NCBI GenBank assembly: GCA_937974275.1
Contig: CALJIF010000032.1
Location: 1 to 64,000 of the forward strand
DNA: 64,000 nucleotides
Source: an uncultured Flavobacteriales bacterium
Lineage (GTDB): Bacteria; Bacteroidota; Bacteroidia; Palsa-965
Reading direction: 5' to 3'
Part shown: positions 27,706-35,866 of the stretch, piece after piece
How positions within the stretch are numbered: position 1 is the stretch's first letter
Layout of the letters: every line of letters starts with the position of its first letter
Notes under the pieces: model-generated
Told to the model about the DNA's origin: nothing
The model's input: only the letters and a program-made list of their open reading frames with translations
The model's database searches: none
Translations under genes and position numbers: made by a program

Positions 27706-30700
27706 TGTTTTGTTTGCTGCATTAAAGATGCACGCGCAAACTACCAGCTTCCTCTCTTACGGAGTGGAACAAGGACTTGTACAATCGCAGGTGCAAAGCA
27801 TTGTTCAGGATAATGAAGGAAATATGTGGATTGGCACATTAGCCGGTTTATCACGTTATAATGGTCGTGGATTTGAAAATTTCACCCGTCGTAACGGACT
27901 TGCAGAAGATTGGGTCACCACTTCATATAAAGATGCTCAGGGAGACATTTGGTTCGGACATTGGGCCGGTGGTGTAAGTCGCTACAATTCGAAAAGCAAA
28001 AAATTCGAAAGTCTTAATCTGGAAGAGTATACGCGGTTTCGATCGGTAACAGCAATAACGGAAGATCAGCAAGGCTTTTTCTGGATTGCTACAGAAGGCG
28101 CAGGAATATTTATCTATGATCCCGCAAAAAATAAAATGTTTTCTATTTCCGTGAAAGATGGACTGGCGAGCGAAAACGTTTATGATTTGTGCTTGGATGG
28201 AAACGGAAACATGTGGATTGCAACTGATCGCGGTGTTACCATTTGTGATACACGTGGCGACATCAGTTCACCAACGGCTTACACCGATTTAAATGCTGAA
28301 CGTGGTTTCCCATCGAATGCAATTACTGCCTTAGCCCTCATGAACAAAACATCCGAAATGTGGGTAGGCACTGCAGACAAAGGTGTTATCGTGTTGCAAC
28401 TACCAAACAATTTCATTGGACGCAATGCTCCTACATTGTTACCTAACCTGCGCGTTATCGGAGAAGAACAGGGCTTAACATCAAGTTTTGTTGAAGATAT
28501 CTGCCCCGACTCCAGAGGCAACATTTGGCTTGGAACTACAGGAGGCGGCGCTGTTTTGATTACCCCGTTTCAAAGCTCGAATCGTCTTCAGGCAATTGAT
28601 AAAGCTGTTGTTAAAGTTTACAACACGCGTCAAGGCTTGAATTATTTTAATGTGAAGAAGATCATCGAAGATCGCGAAGGAAATATTTGGATTGGCACAG
28701 ATGTAGGTTTGAATTTATATCGCGGTGAACGATTTGTATTGTTCGACAAACGTGACGGACTCTCGAATGATATTGTATGGACAACACTCGTTGATAAATC
28801 GGGAAATGTGTGGTTGGGAACAAACGATGGATTAACACGACTTACGTTTGACGGAAATACATCAGGCAGTTCGTTTACAGTAACGAATTTCGGAATTACT
28901 GAAGGACTGCGCAGTGCTGTTGTGCTTTCATTATTTGAAGATTCGCGTGGCACAATCTGGGCCGGAACCGGATTCGGTGGAGTGAGTAAACTGGAGAAAG
29001 GTTCTTCGCGTTTTGAAACATACACCACTTCGGAAGGACTTGCAGGAGATGTGGTGTATGCCATTAATGAAGACTTGCGCGGAAACATTTGGGTTGGCAC
29101 CAAAGAAGGTGTATCACGCATTGAAAATGGTAATGGTGCTATCCGCAACTATTCTACCGACGATGGACTCGGTGGCAATAACGTGTACCGCATTTTCAGA
29201 GACAGCAAAGGAAATTTATGGTTTGGGGCTCTCGGTGGTTACCTTTCTGTGTATGATGGCAAAACGTTTACTCGTTACGATGAGACTAATGGAATCATTC
29301 ATCGTTTCATACTTTGTATTAACGAAGATGCACAACAGAACATTTGGTTAGGTGCGTATGGAGGCGGCTTGTATAAATACGATGGTCGTGTGTTTCGTAA
29401 TTACACCACTAAACACGGCATGTCCACAGAAACGCCTTATGCTATAATTGCAGATGGCAACAACAAAATCTGGATTGGAAATTCAAGAGGACTCGATGTA
29501 TTTAATCCGGTTGATTCCAGCTTCTCGCATTTCGGGAAGTCGGAAGGATTTAACGGAGTTGAAGTGAATCCCAATGCGGTGTTCGCTGACAAGAACGGCA
29601 ACGTGTGGTTTGGTACCATCATGGGCGCTGTTCGATATAGTCCCGGTGAGAATCGTTTAAATACGGTTGAACCTTTAACTACGTTAACCGGTCTGAAAAT
29701 TTTTATGCGTGATGCCGAGTTTCCAGAGAGCGCAGCATTCAACTACGATCAAAACCACTTAACGTTTTTATTCAACGGGGTTAGTTTAGCCAATCCTGAA
29801 AAAGTACGTTATATATACAAACTCGAAGGCTTCGACAAGGATTGGTCTCCATTGCCAACCACACATCCGGAAGCGGTGTATTCTAATTTGCCTCCAGGCG
29901 ATTATACATTTCAGGTTAAAGCTTGTAACAACGACGGCGTGTGGAATAAGGAAGCTGTAACGTACAAATTCACAATACATCCTCCGTTCTGGCAAACAGC
30001 ATTGTTCTATGTTTTTGTTGTATTCTTTGTCGGATTTAGCTTGTTCGGATTCGACAAATGGAGAACACGAAAACTCAAACAACAAACACGTATTCTTGAA
30101 GAGAAAGTTGCTGAACGCACCAAAGAGTTGGCGTTGAAGAACGAAGAATTGGCTCAGAAAAACATCGAGGTTACTGATAGTATACGTTATGCAAAACGTC
30201 TGCAAGATGCCATGTTGCAACCGTCGAAAGATGTACGCAAATCGTTGCAGGAATCGTTTGTGTTGTACAAGCCTAAAGACATCGTTTCCGGGGACTTTTA
30301 CTTCATGCGTCAGCACGGTTCACGTATCTATATTGCAGCTGTTGACTGTACCGGACACGGTGTTCCGGGAGCGTTCATGAGTATTGTTACCAATGATATG
30401 CTGGAGTCTGTTGTGGAAAATAATCCGTCGGATGCTGCGGCTACACTGCTCGACAAACTCAATCGTTTGATGAGTGACAAGATGCACCATACCATTGATG
30501 ATATGCAGGTACGTGATGGTGTAGATATTGCGTTGGCTATTTTCAATACTGCGACGAACGAATTGCAATATGCCGGTGCATACAATCAGATGTATGTTTT
30601 TAAAGATCGTCGCTTTACAGAATACAAAGGCGATAAAGTCTCTATCGGAAGTTACAAGGAGTATCCGGACAAGAACTACACCAACTACAACATTACATTA

Positions 30701-30922
30701 ACAACCGGCGATAGTTTTTATCTGTTGTCTGATGGTTATGCGGATCAGTTTGGTGGACCACAAGGCAAGAAATTTAAACCTGCACAATTAAAAGCTGTAC
30801 TTCTAACTGTTCAGGATCATGAAATGTTTGAGCAATTACGTGTTCTGGACCAAACGATTGAAACATGGCGTGGTCACTTAGAACAAGTGGACGACATGCT
30901 CATCATTGGAGTGCGCGTTTAG
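27674..30922 (+). CDS. Beta-propeller / Y_Y_Y sensor with SpoIIE-type PP2C phosphatase output
   Basis: A 1,082-residue transmembrane sensor. A signal peptide (ATIVISVLFAALKMHA) is followed by two-component-regulator propeller repeats (NEGNMWIGTLAGLSRYNG, GDIWFGHWAGGVSRYN, GNIWIGTDVGLNLY and others) filling residues about 25-670. Next come a Y_Y_Y domain (RYIYKLEGFDKDWSPL, PGDYTFQVKACNNDG), one membrane segment near residue 780, a coiled coil and a SpoIIE/PP2C phosphatase with SGDFYF, VDCTGHGVPGAFMS and LLSDGYADQFGG. The design resembles Bacteroidota hybrid sensors but with a serine phosphatase output, which in other bacteria acts on anti-sigma-factor antagonists; no such partner is encoded nearby. 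The start overlaps the preceding gene by 32 bases. Confidence 0.93.
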   Translation: MMRWRATIVISVLFAALKMHAQTTSFLSYGVEQGLVQSQVQSIVQDNEGNMWIGTLAGLSRYNGRGFENFTRRNGLAEDWVTTSYKDAQGDIWFGHWAGGVSRYNSKSKKFESLNLEEYTRFRSVTAITEDQQGFFWIATEGAGIFIYDPAKNKMFSISVKDGLASENVYDLCLDGNGNMWIATDRGVTICDTRGDISSPTAYTDLNAERGFPSNAITALALMNKTSEMWVGTADKGVIVLQLPNNFIGRNAPTLLPNLRVIGEEQGLTSSFVEDICPDSRGNIWLGTTGGGAVLITPFQSSNRLQAIDKAVVKVYNTRQGLNYFNVKKIIEDREGNIWIGTDVGLNLYRGERFVLFDKRDGLSNDIVWTTLVDKSGNVWLGTNDGLTRLTFDGNTSGSSFTVTNFGITEGLRSAVVLSLFEDSRGTIWAGTGFGGVSKLEKGSSRFETYTTSEGLAGDVVYAINEDLRGNIWVGTKEGVSRIENGNGAIRNYSTDDGLGGNNVYRIFRDSKGNLWFGALGGYLSVYDGKTFTRYDETNGIIHRFILCINEDAQQNIWLGAYGGGLYKYDGRVFRNYTTKHGMSTETPYAIIADGNNKIWIGNSRGLDVFNPVDSSFSHFGKSEGFNGVEVNPNAVFADKNGNVWFGTIMGAVRYSPGENRLNTVEPLTTLTGLKIFMRDAEFPESAAFNYDQNHLTFLFNGVSLANPEKVRYIYKLEGFDKDWSPLPTTHPEAVYSNLPPGDYTFQVKACNNDGVWNKEAVTYKFTIHPPFWQTALFYVFVVFFVGFSLFGFDKWRTRKLKQQTRILEEKVAERTKELALKNEELAQKNIEVTDSIRYAKRLQDAMLQPSKDVRKSLQESFVLYKPKDIVSGDFYFMRQHGSRIYIAAVDCTGHGVPGAFMSIVTNDMLESVVENNPSDAAATLLDKLNRLMSDKMHHTIDDMQVRDGVDIALAIFNTATNELQYAGAYNQMYVFKDRRFTEYKGDKVSIGSYKEYPDKNYTNYNITLTTGDSFYLLSDGYADQFGGPQGKKFKPAQLKAVLLTVQDHEMFEQLRVLDQTIETWRGHLEQVDDMLIIGVRV

Positions 30923-30927
30923 TATTA

Positions 30928-32133
30928 TTAGCACTCGCAAATAAAGAGTTTCGAATCTTTGTTCCCTTTGTGTTTGTACAACGACTCGAATCCTACATCC
31001 GCTATAATAAAGTTGACTTTTGGAGAACGATATTCTTCCACCACGTGTTGAATGTCGAGATCACGCAATTCTTCTTTATCACCAAAACGAATATACACAC
31101 GTGTTGTAAAGTTCTTGTCCAGCAATTCGTTTCCTGCAATACGACCACCGTTGAGTGCGCGCAGCTTATTCAACTTCTTGTACGCGTATTTGTAATTGTA
31201 GGTTAGCGCCGAAACATCCGACAACACTGCGCTTCCCGTCGGATGACTTCCCGCGCCTTTACCGACAAAACTTTGTTTACACGAAAACGCTCCTTCTACT
31301 TCAATAGCGTTGTATTCGTATAGAATATTAAACAACTCATCTTCCTTACTGATAAAACGCGGCATCACGTACACACGAAATTTGTCTCCTGATTTCGCTG
31401 CACTGCCGATTAATTTGATGCGCAGCCCTTTTTCACGCGCATAGCGAATATCGTCGAACGAAATATTCTGAATGCCCAACGTAAGAACATCCTCCGGCTT
31501 CAACACAACTCCAAATGCATGCACAGACAACAAAATAGTTTTGTACATCGTATCGAATCCGGCAACATCCAACCACGGATCTGCTTCTGCAAAGCCGCTT
31601 GCTTGCGCATCTTTCAACACATCCCCATAATCTTTACTCTCCAATTCCATTCGGGTGAGAATGTAATTTGTTGTGCCGTTTAAAATGCCGCGTAAACTTC
31701 CCAGCAACTCATTGTCGTAATATTCCTCCAGTGTACGAATGATGGGAATACTACCTCCTGCAGCACCTTCATATATCAGTGCTTTGCCGGTTTCTTCCTG
31801 AACCTTGAACAGCTCCGCAAAATAGGTGGCCAACATTTTCTTACTGGCGCTTACTACATTCATTCCGTTGTTCATTGCAGTTTTCGCAATGGCGTATGCC
31901 TCATCCGTATCGGTAATCATTTCAACTACAACATCCAGATCCTGACGGTTCAGAATATCATCTTTGTCATAAGTAATCAACGATGCATCAACGCTTCGTT
32001 GCTTCTTCGGATCCTTTACTCCAATTCGGGCGATGTTCGCCTGCAACACTTCGGAATGATTTAATACATCGTACAAGCCCTGACCTACGCAACCAAAGCC
32101 AAATAATGCCACTGAAATTTTCTCGTTGTTCAT
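30928..32133 (-). CDS. hom: Homoserine dehydrogenase
   Basis: Reduces aspartate semialdehyde to homoserine, the branch point to threonine and methionine. The Rossmann motif VALFGFGCVGQG is at the N-terminus, followed by the family segments VVSASKKML, YEGAAGGSIPIIRTLEEYY, RGILNGTTNYILTRM, GFAEADPWLDVAGFD and VGKGAGSHPTGSAVLSD. At 401 residues it has the catalytic core with a short C-terminal region; a typical ACT domain is not obvious. The frame is open to 32160, but MNNEKISVALFG at 32133 is the natural start, 8 bases after cysH. It is the last gene of the sulfur-assimilation operon, where it would provide the carbon acceptor for sulfide in methionine synthesis. Confidence 0.93.
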   Translation of the reverse strand: MNNEKISVALFGFGCVGQGLYDVLNHSEVLQANIARIGVKDPKKQRSVDASLITYDKDDILNRQDLDVVVEMITDTDEAYAIAKTAMNNGMNVVSASKKMLATYFAELFKVQEETGKALIYEGAAGGSIPIIRTLEEYYDNELLGSLRGILNGTTNYILTRMELESKDYGDVLKDAQASGFAEADPWLDVAGFDTMYKTILLSVHAFGVVLKPEDVLTLGIQNISFDDIRYAREKGLRIKLIGSAAKSGDKFRVYVMPRFISKEDELFNILYEYNAIEVEGAFSCKQSFVGKGAGSHPTGSAVLSDVSALTYNYKYAYKKLNKLRALNGGRIAGNELLDKNFTTRVYIRFGDKEELRDLDIQHVVEEYRSPKVNFIIADVGFESLYKHKGNKDSKLFICEC

Positions 32134-32141
32134 AATTAAAT

Positions 32142-32798
32142 TTATAAGTGCAATCCACATTCTGTTTTCGATCTATTTACCCAACGTCCTTCACGCCCTC
32201 TACCCTTTACCGTACAGTGATAACATCCTACCGAATGGAACCCTTGCTTAATAAGCGGATGTTCCGGAAGTCCGAACTCTTTCATATACGCTGCAGCTTG
32301 TGATTCCGTTAAATCAACAATCGGATAAAACTTTGTGATCTCTTCGCGGGGATCAAAAATATTCAACTGTTTACGAAACTTGTTCTGAGCGCCCATCAAT
32401 CCGGAAATCCAAATTTTATAATTGGACTTGATTTTATCGAGTGGTTCAACTTTGTTAATGGAACAACACAAATCCGGATCCTTGCTCCATGTTTGATCTT
32501 CACGCGTAAATGTATTTTTCCATTCTTCCGGTTGTAGTGTAATTACATTCAGTTCAAGCAACTTCGTCAAATCATCTTTATACTGAAGTGTTTCAGAAAA
32601 ATGATACGTTGTATCCAAAAAATAAACAGGATGTTGAGGAGCAACGCGGTGCAACAAGTGCAGCAGAATCGCAGACGTTGTTCCAAACGATGACGTAAAC
32701 AAAATATCGCGCGCAGAAAACTCAGCGAACAGCTGCTTCATCCTTTGTTCCGGATTCAGAGACAAATAGGCGCGACTTTTCTCCACTGCAGCGATCAT
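32142..32798 (-). CDS. cysH: Phosphoadenylyl/adenylyl-sulfate reductase
   Basis: Reduces activated sulfate (APS or PAPS) to sulfite. The PP-loop-like segment FTSSFGTTSAILLHLLHR is near residue 34. The iron-sulfur motif typical of APS-type reductases is present as a CC pair (DPDLCCSINKVEPL) plus GCYHCT, and the C-terminal ECGLHL carries the redox-active Cys. The cluster Cys suggest an APS reductase preference, as is known for this subgroup; that is inference. It is 218 residues long. Its ATG overlaps the stop of the upstream siroheme-transporter fusion, and hom follows 8 bases later. No ATP sulfurylase gene is in the window. Confidence 0.95.
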   Translation of the reverse strand: MIAAVEKSRAYLSLNPEQRMKQLFAEFSARDILFTSSFGTTSAILLHLLHRVAPQHPVYFLDTTYHFSETLQYKDDLTKLLELNVITLQPEEWKNTFTREDQTWSKDPDLCCSINKVEPLDKIKSNYKIWISGLMGAQNKFRKQLNIFDPREEITKFYPIVDLTESQAAAYMKEFGLPEHPLIKQGFHSVGCYHCTVKGRGREGRWVNRSKTECGLHL

Positions 32799-34282
32799 AA
32801 CCCCAACATGGTTTTTAAACTGATAATAACTACCAGAAATCCTACAAAGATGAGCCCATTACGCACCGAAATTTTAGTTGATAACCAGATAGAAAGTGGT
32901 GCTGCTGCCATACCTCCAATCATTAATCCGACAATAATTGTCCAGTGTTCGATGCCGATCAAAAAGAAAAATGTGACAGTACTAATCACAGCCACAAAAA
33001 ATTTCGCCGCATGCGCAGAACCGATCGTGTAACGCAAATCGCGACCGCCGGCTAGTAATGTTGATGTTACAATTGGCCCCCAACCGCCGCCACCAACGGA
33101 ATCCAGAAATCCACCTACAGCACCCAAAACTCCGATTCGCTTAATTTTTCGTTTCGGCTTCTTCACCATGATAGCCTTTCGGATAATCAAGATTCCCAAA
33201 AACAACGTATAACACGCTACAAAAGGCTTTAGCACCTTGAGATTAGCATTCAGTAATGATGCCGTTAATGCACCGAGCACAGCACCGATCGCGCCGGGAA
33301 TCAGTAATGAACGAAACAGTTTGCTGTTGATGTTTCGATAGCGCCAATACACCAGTGATGAAGTTCCGGTAGTTAAGATTTCGGAAGCATGCATACTGGC
33401 ACTTGCGACTGCAGGACTAACACCAAACGACATTAAAAATGTGGTTACACTCACTCCGTAGGCCATTCCTAATGCGCCATCGATCATCTGTGCAACAAAC
33501 CCACCCAATATCCACCATAAGATCGATTGATCAATTTGCGCCGTTGCAATGGTGATTCCGTCCCAAATTTCGACTAATGGTATAAATGAAAAAAGTAAAT
33601 GTCCGATCACCATCAAGCTCAGCACTGACAAAACATACAGTACAATTTTGTATTTCCGTTTTATCGCATGCTTGGGTGCAGCTTCTTCCACCAAAACTTT
33701 AGTGGCTTCGTTCAACACGCGTACTTTTTCTTTGAAGTCACCACGCAGATGATCGCGGAGTTGATTGAGCTGCTGAGCTGAAGTAATCGTTTCGTCGGGA
33801 ATGTTTTCAGACAACACCTCTTTCAATCGCTTCGCCAAAGTAGGTGAAGTACCATTAGTACTGATTCCTATTTTTAACGGGCCCTTGCTCACCACTGCGC
33901 CTAAATAAAAATCACAATAATCGGGACGATCGGCGGCATTCAATAACAAACCGCGGGCATGAACATCATCACGAATTAACGCCGTTGTAGCGATATCATT
34001 CACACAGGAAATAACGATATGTTTTCCCTCCAAATCTTCAGGTGTGTAAGGTCTTTCCTCCAGAAAAACATTTCTATGCAAACGTGCTATGCTGCCCACT
34101 TCTTCAATCACTTCCAACGCCACAATGGTAATTGTTACCGCCGGACTCTGTTGTAAGATATTATTCAACTTTTCTAATGCCACTGCACCACCGCCAATAA
34201 TCAACACGTGCAGGTGTTCCAATTTTAAAAAAACCGGAAACAACGTATTGTTCATTTTATCATTTGTGGTAGGTGTGCTCAT
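32795..34282 (-). CDS. Siroheme synthase N-domain (precorrin-2 dehydrogenase) fused to a TSUP/TauE-SafE transporter
   Basis: A 495-residue fusion. Residues 1-215 are a CysG-N/Met8-like precorrin-2 dehydrogenase/ferrochelatase: FLKLEHLHVLIIGGGAVALEKLNNILQ (NAD-binding), VISCVNDIATTALI, LLNAADRPDYCDFYLGAVV and ISTNGTSPTLAKRLKEVL. Residues about 222-495 are a TSUP anion transporter with about eight membrane segments (ALGMAYGVSVTTFLMSFGVSPAVASASMHASE, GFLDSVGGGGWGPIVTSTLL). The fusion links siroheme synthesis with sulfite or sulfate transport. The ATG at 34282 overlaps the stop of the DUF2490 gene and the 3' end overlaps cysH, both as ATGA, indicating tight coupling. An internal ATG at 34255 is an alternative start. 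Confidence 0.92.
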   Translation of the reverse strand: MSTPTTNDKMNNTLFPVFLKLEHLHVLIIGGGAVALEKLNNILQQSPAVTITIVALEVIEEVGSIARLHRNVFLEERPYTPEDLEGKHIVISCVNDIATTALIRDDVHARGLLLNAADRPDYCDFYLGAVVSKGPLKIGISTNGTSPTLAKRLKEVLSENIPDETITSAQQLNQLRDHLRGDFKEKVRVLNEATKVLVEEAAPKHAIKRKYKIVLYVLSVLSLMVIGHLLFSFIPLVEIWDGITIATAQIDQSILWWILGGFVAQMIDGALGMAYGVSVTTFLMSFGVSPAVASASMHASEILTTGTSSLVYWRYRNINSKLFRSLLIPGAIGAVLGALTASLLNANLKVLKPFVACYTLFLGILIIRKAIMVKKPKRKIKRIGVLGAVGGFLDSVGGGGWGPIVTSTLLAGGRDLRYTIGSAHAAKFFVAVISTVTFFFLIGIEHWTIIVGLMIGGMAAAPLSIWLSTKISVRNGLIFVGFLVVIISLKTMLGL

Positions 34283-34980
34283 AGCGCGAGTTGGTGCTGG
34301 ATAACAAATCGTATAATTCCGTGAGACTCAAATTCCGTTTCGGAACGACGCAACAACAGGTGCATTCCGGTAACAGTAACTCCCCACTGCTCATTGAACT
34401 TATATCCAAAACCACCAAATATTCTGTTTTGATCAAGGACAGCAAAGTTAATACGAGTAGCTGCAATAATGAGCTCGTTGCCCAGTATTAAATAGGTGTT
34501 GCGTTGTTCGGTAATATAGCGATGCCATTCCGTTCGAAAGCGCGCGCGAACAGTAGCGAATTTGTAGTTCGTTTCCGGTGTTGCTATGAATCGTTGTTCA
34601 ACACGCAAACGCTGTATGAACGTGTTTTTTGTTGATACCTGCTTAGCACCCCATTCTTGCCACAAGCGCCATTCACGGCGAAATGCTCCGTTATTGGGAT
34701 TCGGGTACAAGTGAAAACGTGCGTAACCAATCATTACGGTATGATCATTTTTGAACTTGCGCTGAATTCCCTGGCGCCAAAGTATATTGAACCAGTCTCC
34801 ATCGGTTAGTTCCAATCGGGCTTGCGCATCATTGAACAACTCCCACTTTTCGTTCAATACCAGGCGCTGCTGAAAACCGCCCCAAACAAGATAACGCGGA
34901 GTGATAGTGCGCTGCGCCAAAACCATCGCCGGCAACATCAGCATCCACGTTATCAATAGGATTATTGTAGTTCTTTTCAC
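34279..34980 (-). CDS. DUF2490 outer membrane beta-barrel-like protein
   Basis: A 233-residue protein with a signal peptide (TTIILLITWMLMLPAMVLA). The mature part alternates aromatic and charged residues as in outer-membrane strands, with family-like features: VWGGFQQRLVLNEKWELFNDAQARLEL, RRKF/IGYARFHLYPN, RVEQRFI, RARFRTEWH and a terminal amphipathic strand. DUF2490 has no known function. Its place between cobA (6 bases) and the siroheme-transporter fusion (4-base overlap) puts it inside the sulfur-assimilation operon, where an outer-membrane conduit for sulfate or an organosulfur compound is conceivable, by inference only. Confidence 0.82.
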   Translation of the reverse strand: MKRTTIILLITWMLMLPAMVLAQRTITPRYLVWGGFQQRLVLNEKWELFNDAQARLELTDGDWFNILWRQGIQRKFKNDHTVMIGYARFHLYPNPNNGAFRREWRLWQEWGAKQVSTKNTFIQRLRVEQRFIATPETNYKFATVRARFRTEWHRYITEQRNTYLILGNELIIAATRINFAVLDQNRIFGGFGYKFNEQWGVTVTGMHLLLRRSETEFESHGIIRFVIQHQLAL

Positions 34981-34986
34981 GGTGAA

Positions 34987-35760
34987 TTAATTCAACAAAT
35001 GATTTTCCAAAGCCAGCGTGTAAAGTGCCTGTGGATGTTTTCGTACCACTTCACCTACAACAATAACAGCAGGTGTTTTAATTCCTTCTTCTTGTACAAC
35101 GCGCACAATAGTATCTACAGAACCGATGGCAACATTCTCAGTGGGTAACGATCCATTCTGAATTACGGCTACCGGTAAAGCACCCTTGCCGTATTGCTCA
35201 TACACTTTTGTGATTTCCCGCAGTGAACTTAGGCCCATTAAAATGATCACCGTTGCTTCCGATTGCGCAGCCAAATGAATGTCATTAGGAATTTCTCCCG
35301 CAGAATTTCGTCCCGTCAGCACCCAAAAGCTTTCACTAATTCCACGATGCGTCACAGGAATACCTTGTAAAGCAGGAACACCTAGCGAACTCGAAATGCC
35401 GGGCACAACTGCCGTTTCAATATTAAAGCGATCAGCAAATTCTAATTCTTCTGCTCCGCGTCCAAACACAAAAGGATCGCCACCTTTCAAACGAACCACG
35501 TGCCCGTGTGAAAAGGCATAATCAACGATGAGTGAGTTGATCTGATCTTGCGTTAGATGATGCGCACCTTTGCGTTTGCCAACAAATATTTTTATGGCTT
35601 GATACGGTGCATACTTTAATAATTCGGGATTCACCAAAGCATCGTATAGAATTACATCTGCTTCACCCAACGCGTTAATTGCTTTAATGGTTATTAATTC
35701 AGGATCTCCGGGACCAGCGCCGATAATAGTAAGTTTCGGTTGTTTATAATACGTATTCAT
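34987..35760 (-). CDS. cobA: Uroporphyrinogen-III C-methyltransferase
   Basis: S-adenosylmethionine-dependent enzyme making precorrin-2 for siroheme, the prosthetic group of the sulfite reductase encoded upstream. Family motifs are LTIIGAGPGDPELITIKA at the N-terminus, DVILYDALV, VRLKGGDPFVFGRGAEE, VVPGISSSLGVPALQGIPVTHRG and MGLSSLREI. The 257-residue length is normal for the stand-alone SUMT. It lies 106 bases downstream of the sulfite reductase gene; that gap contains a short Cys-rich ORF. A DUF2490 gene follows after 6 bases. The next gene supplies the remaining siroheme-synthesis steps. Confidence 0.96.
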   Translation of the reverse strand: MNTYYKQPKLTIIGAGPGDPELITIKAINALGEADVILYDALVNPELLKYAPYQAIKIFVGKRKGAHHLTQDQINSLIVDYAFSHGHVVRLKGGDPFVFGRGAEELEFADRFNIETAVVPGISSSLGVPALQGIPVTHRGISESFWVLTGRNSAGEIPNDIHLAAQSEATVIILMGLSSLREITKVYEQYGKGALPVAVIQNGSLPTENVAIGSVDTIVRVVQEEGIKTPAVIVVGEVVRKHPQALYTLALENHLLN

Positions 35761-35793
35761 GATTTCAAATTTTAGAAGTGATAAATTGTTGTT

Positions 35794-35862
35794 TTAAAAG
35801 GATGATTTGCAACAACAACATCGCATTCGACTATTCCGGAATAACTGAAGTCTTGATTTCAT
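35794..35862 (-). CDS. Candidate 22-residue Cys-rich leader peptide upstream of cobA
   Basis: In the 106-base gap between the sulfite reductase gene and cobA an ATG 4 bases after the stop opens a 22-codon ORF. It contains RMRCCCCKSSF, with four consecutive Cys codons (TGT TGT TGT TGC). The Cys-codon run can pair with AACAACAA at 35786-35793, just past the stop, so ribosome position could alter local structure before the cobA start at 35760. No terminator is visible here, so control would more likely be translational. This is a direct reading of sequence; the function is inferred. Confidence 0.5.
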   Translation of the reverse strand: MKSRLQLFRNSRMRCCCCKSSF

Positions 35863-35866
35863 AGTC

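Noticed and set aside
28642..29148. 168-residue antisense ORF within the propeller sensor gene
   Set aside because: Shadow of the repeated propeller-coding sequence; no start signal or family pattern.
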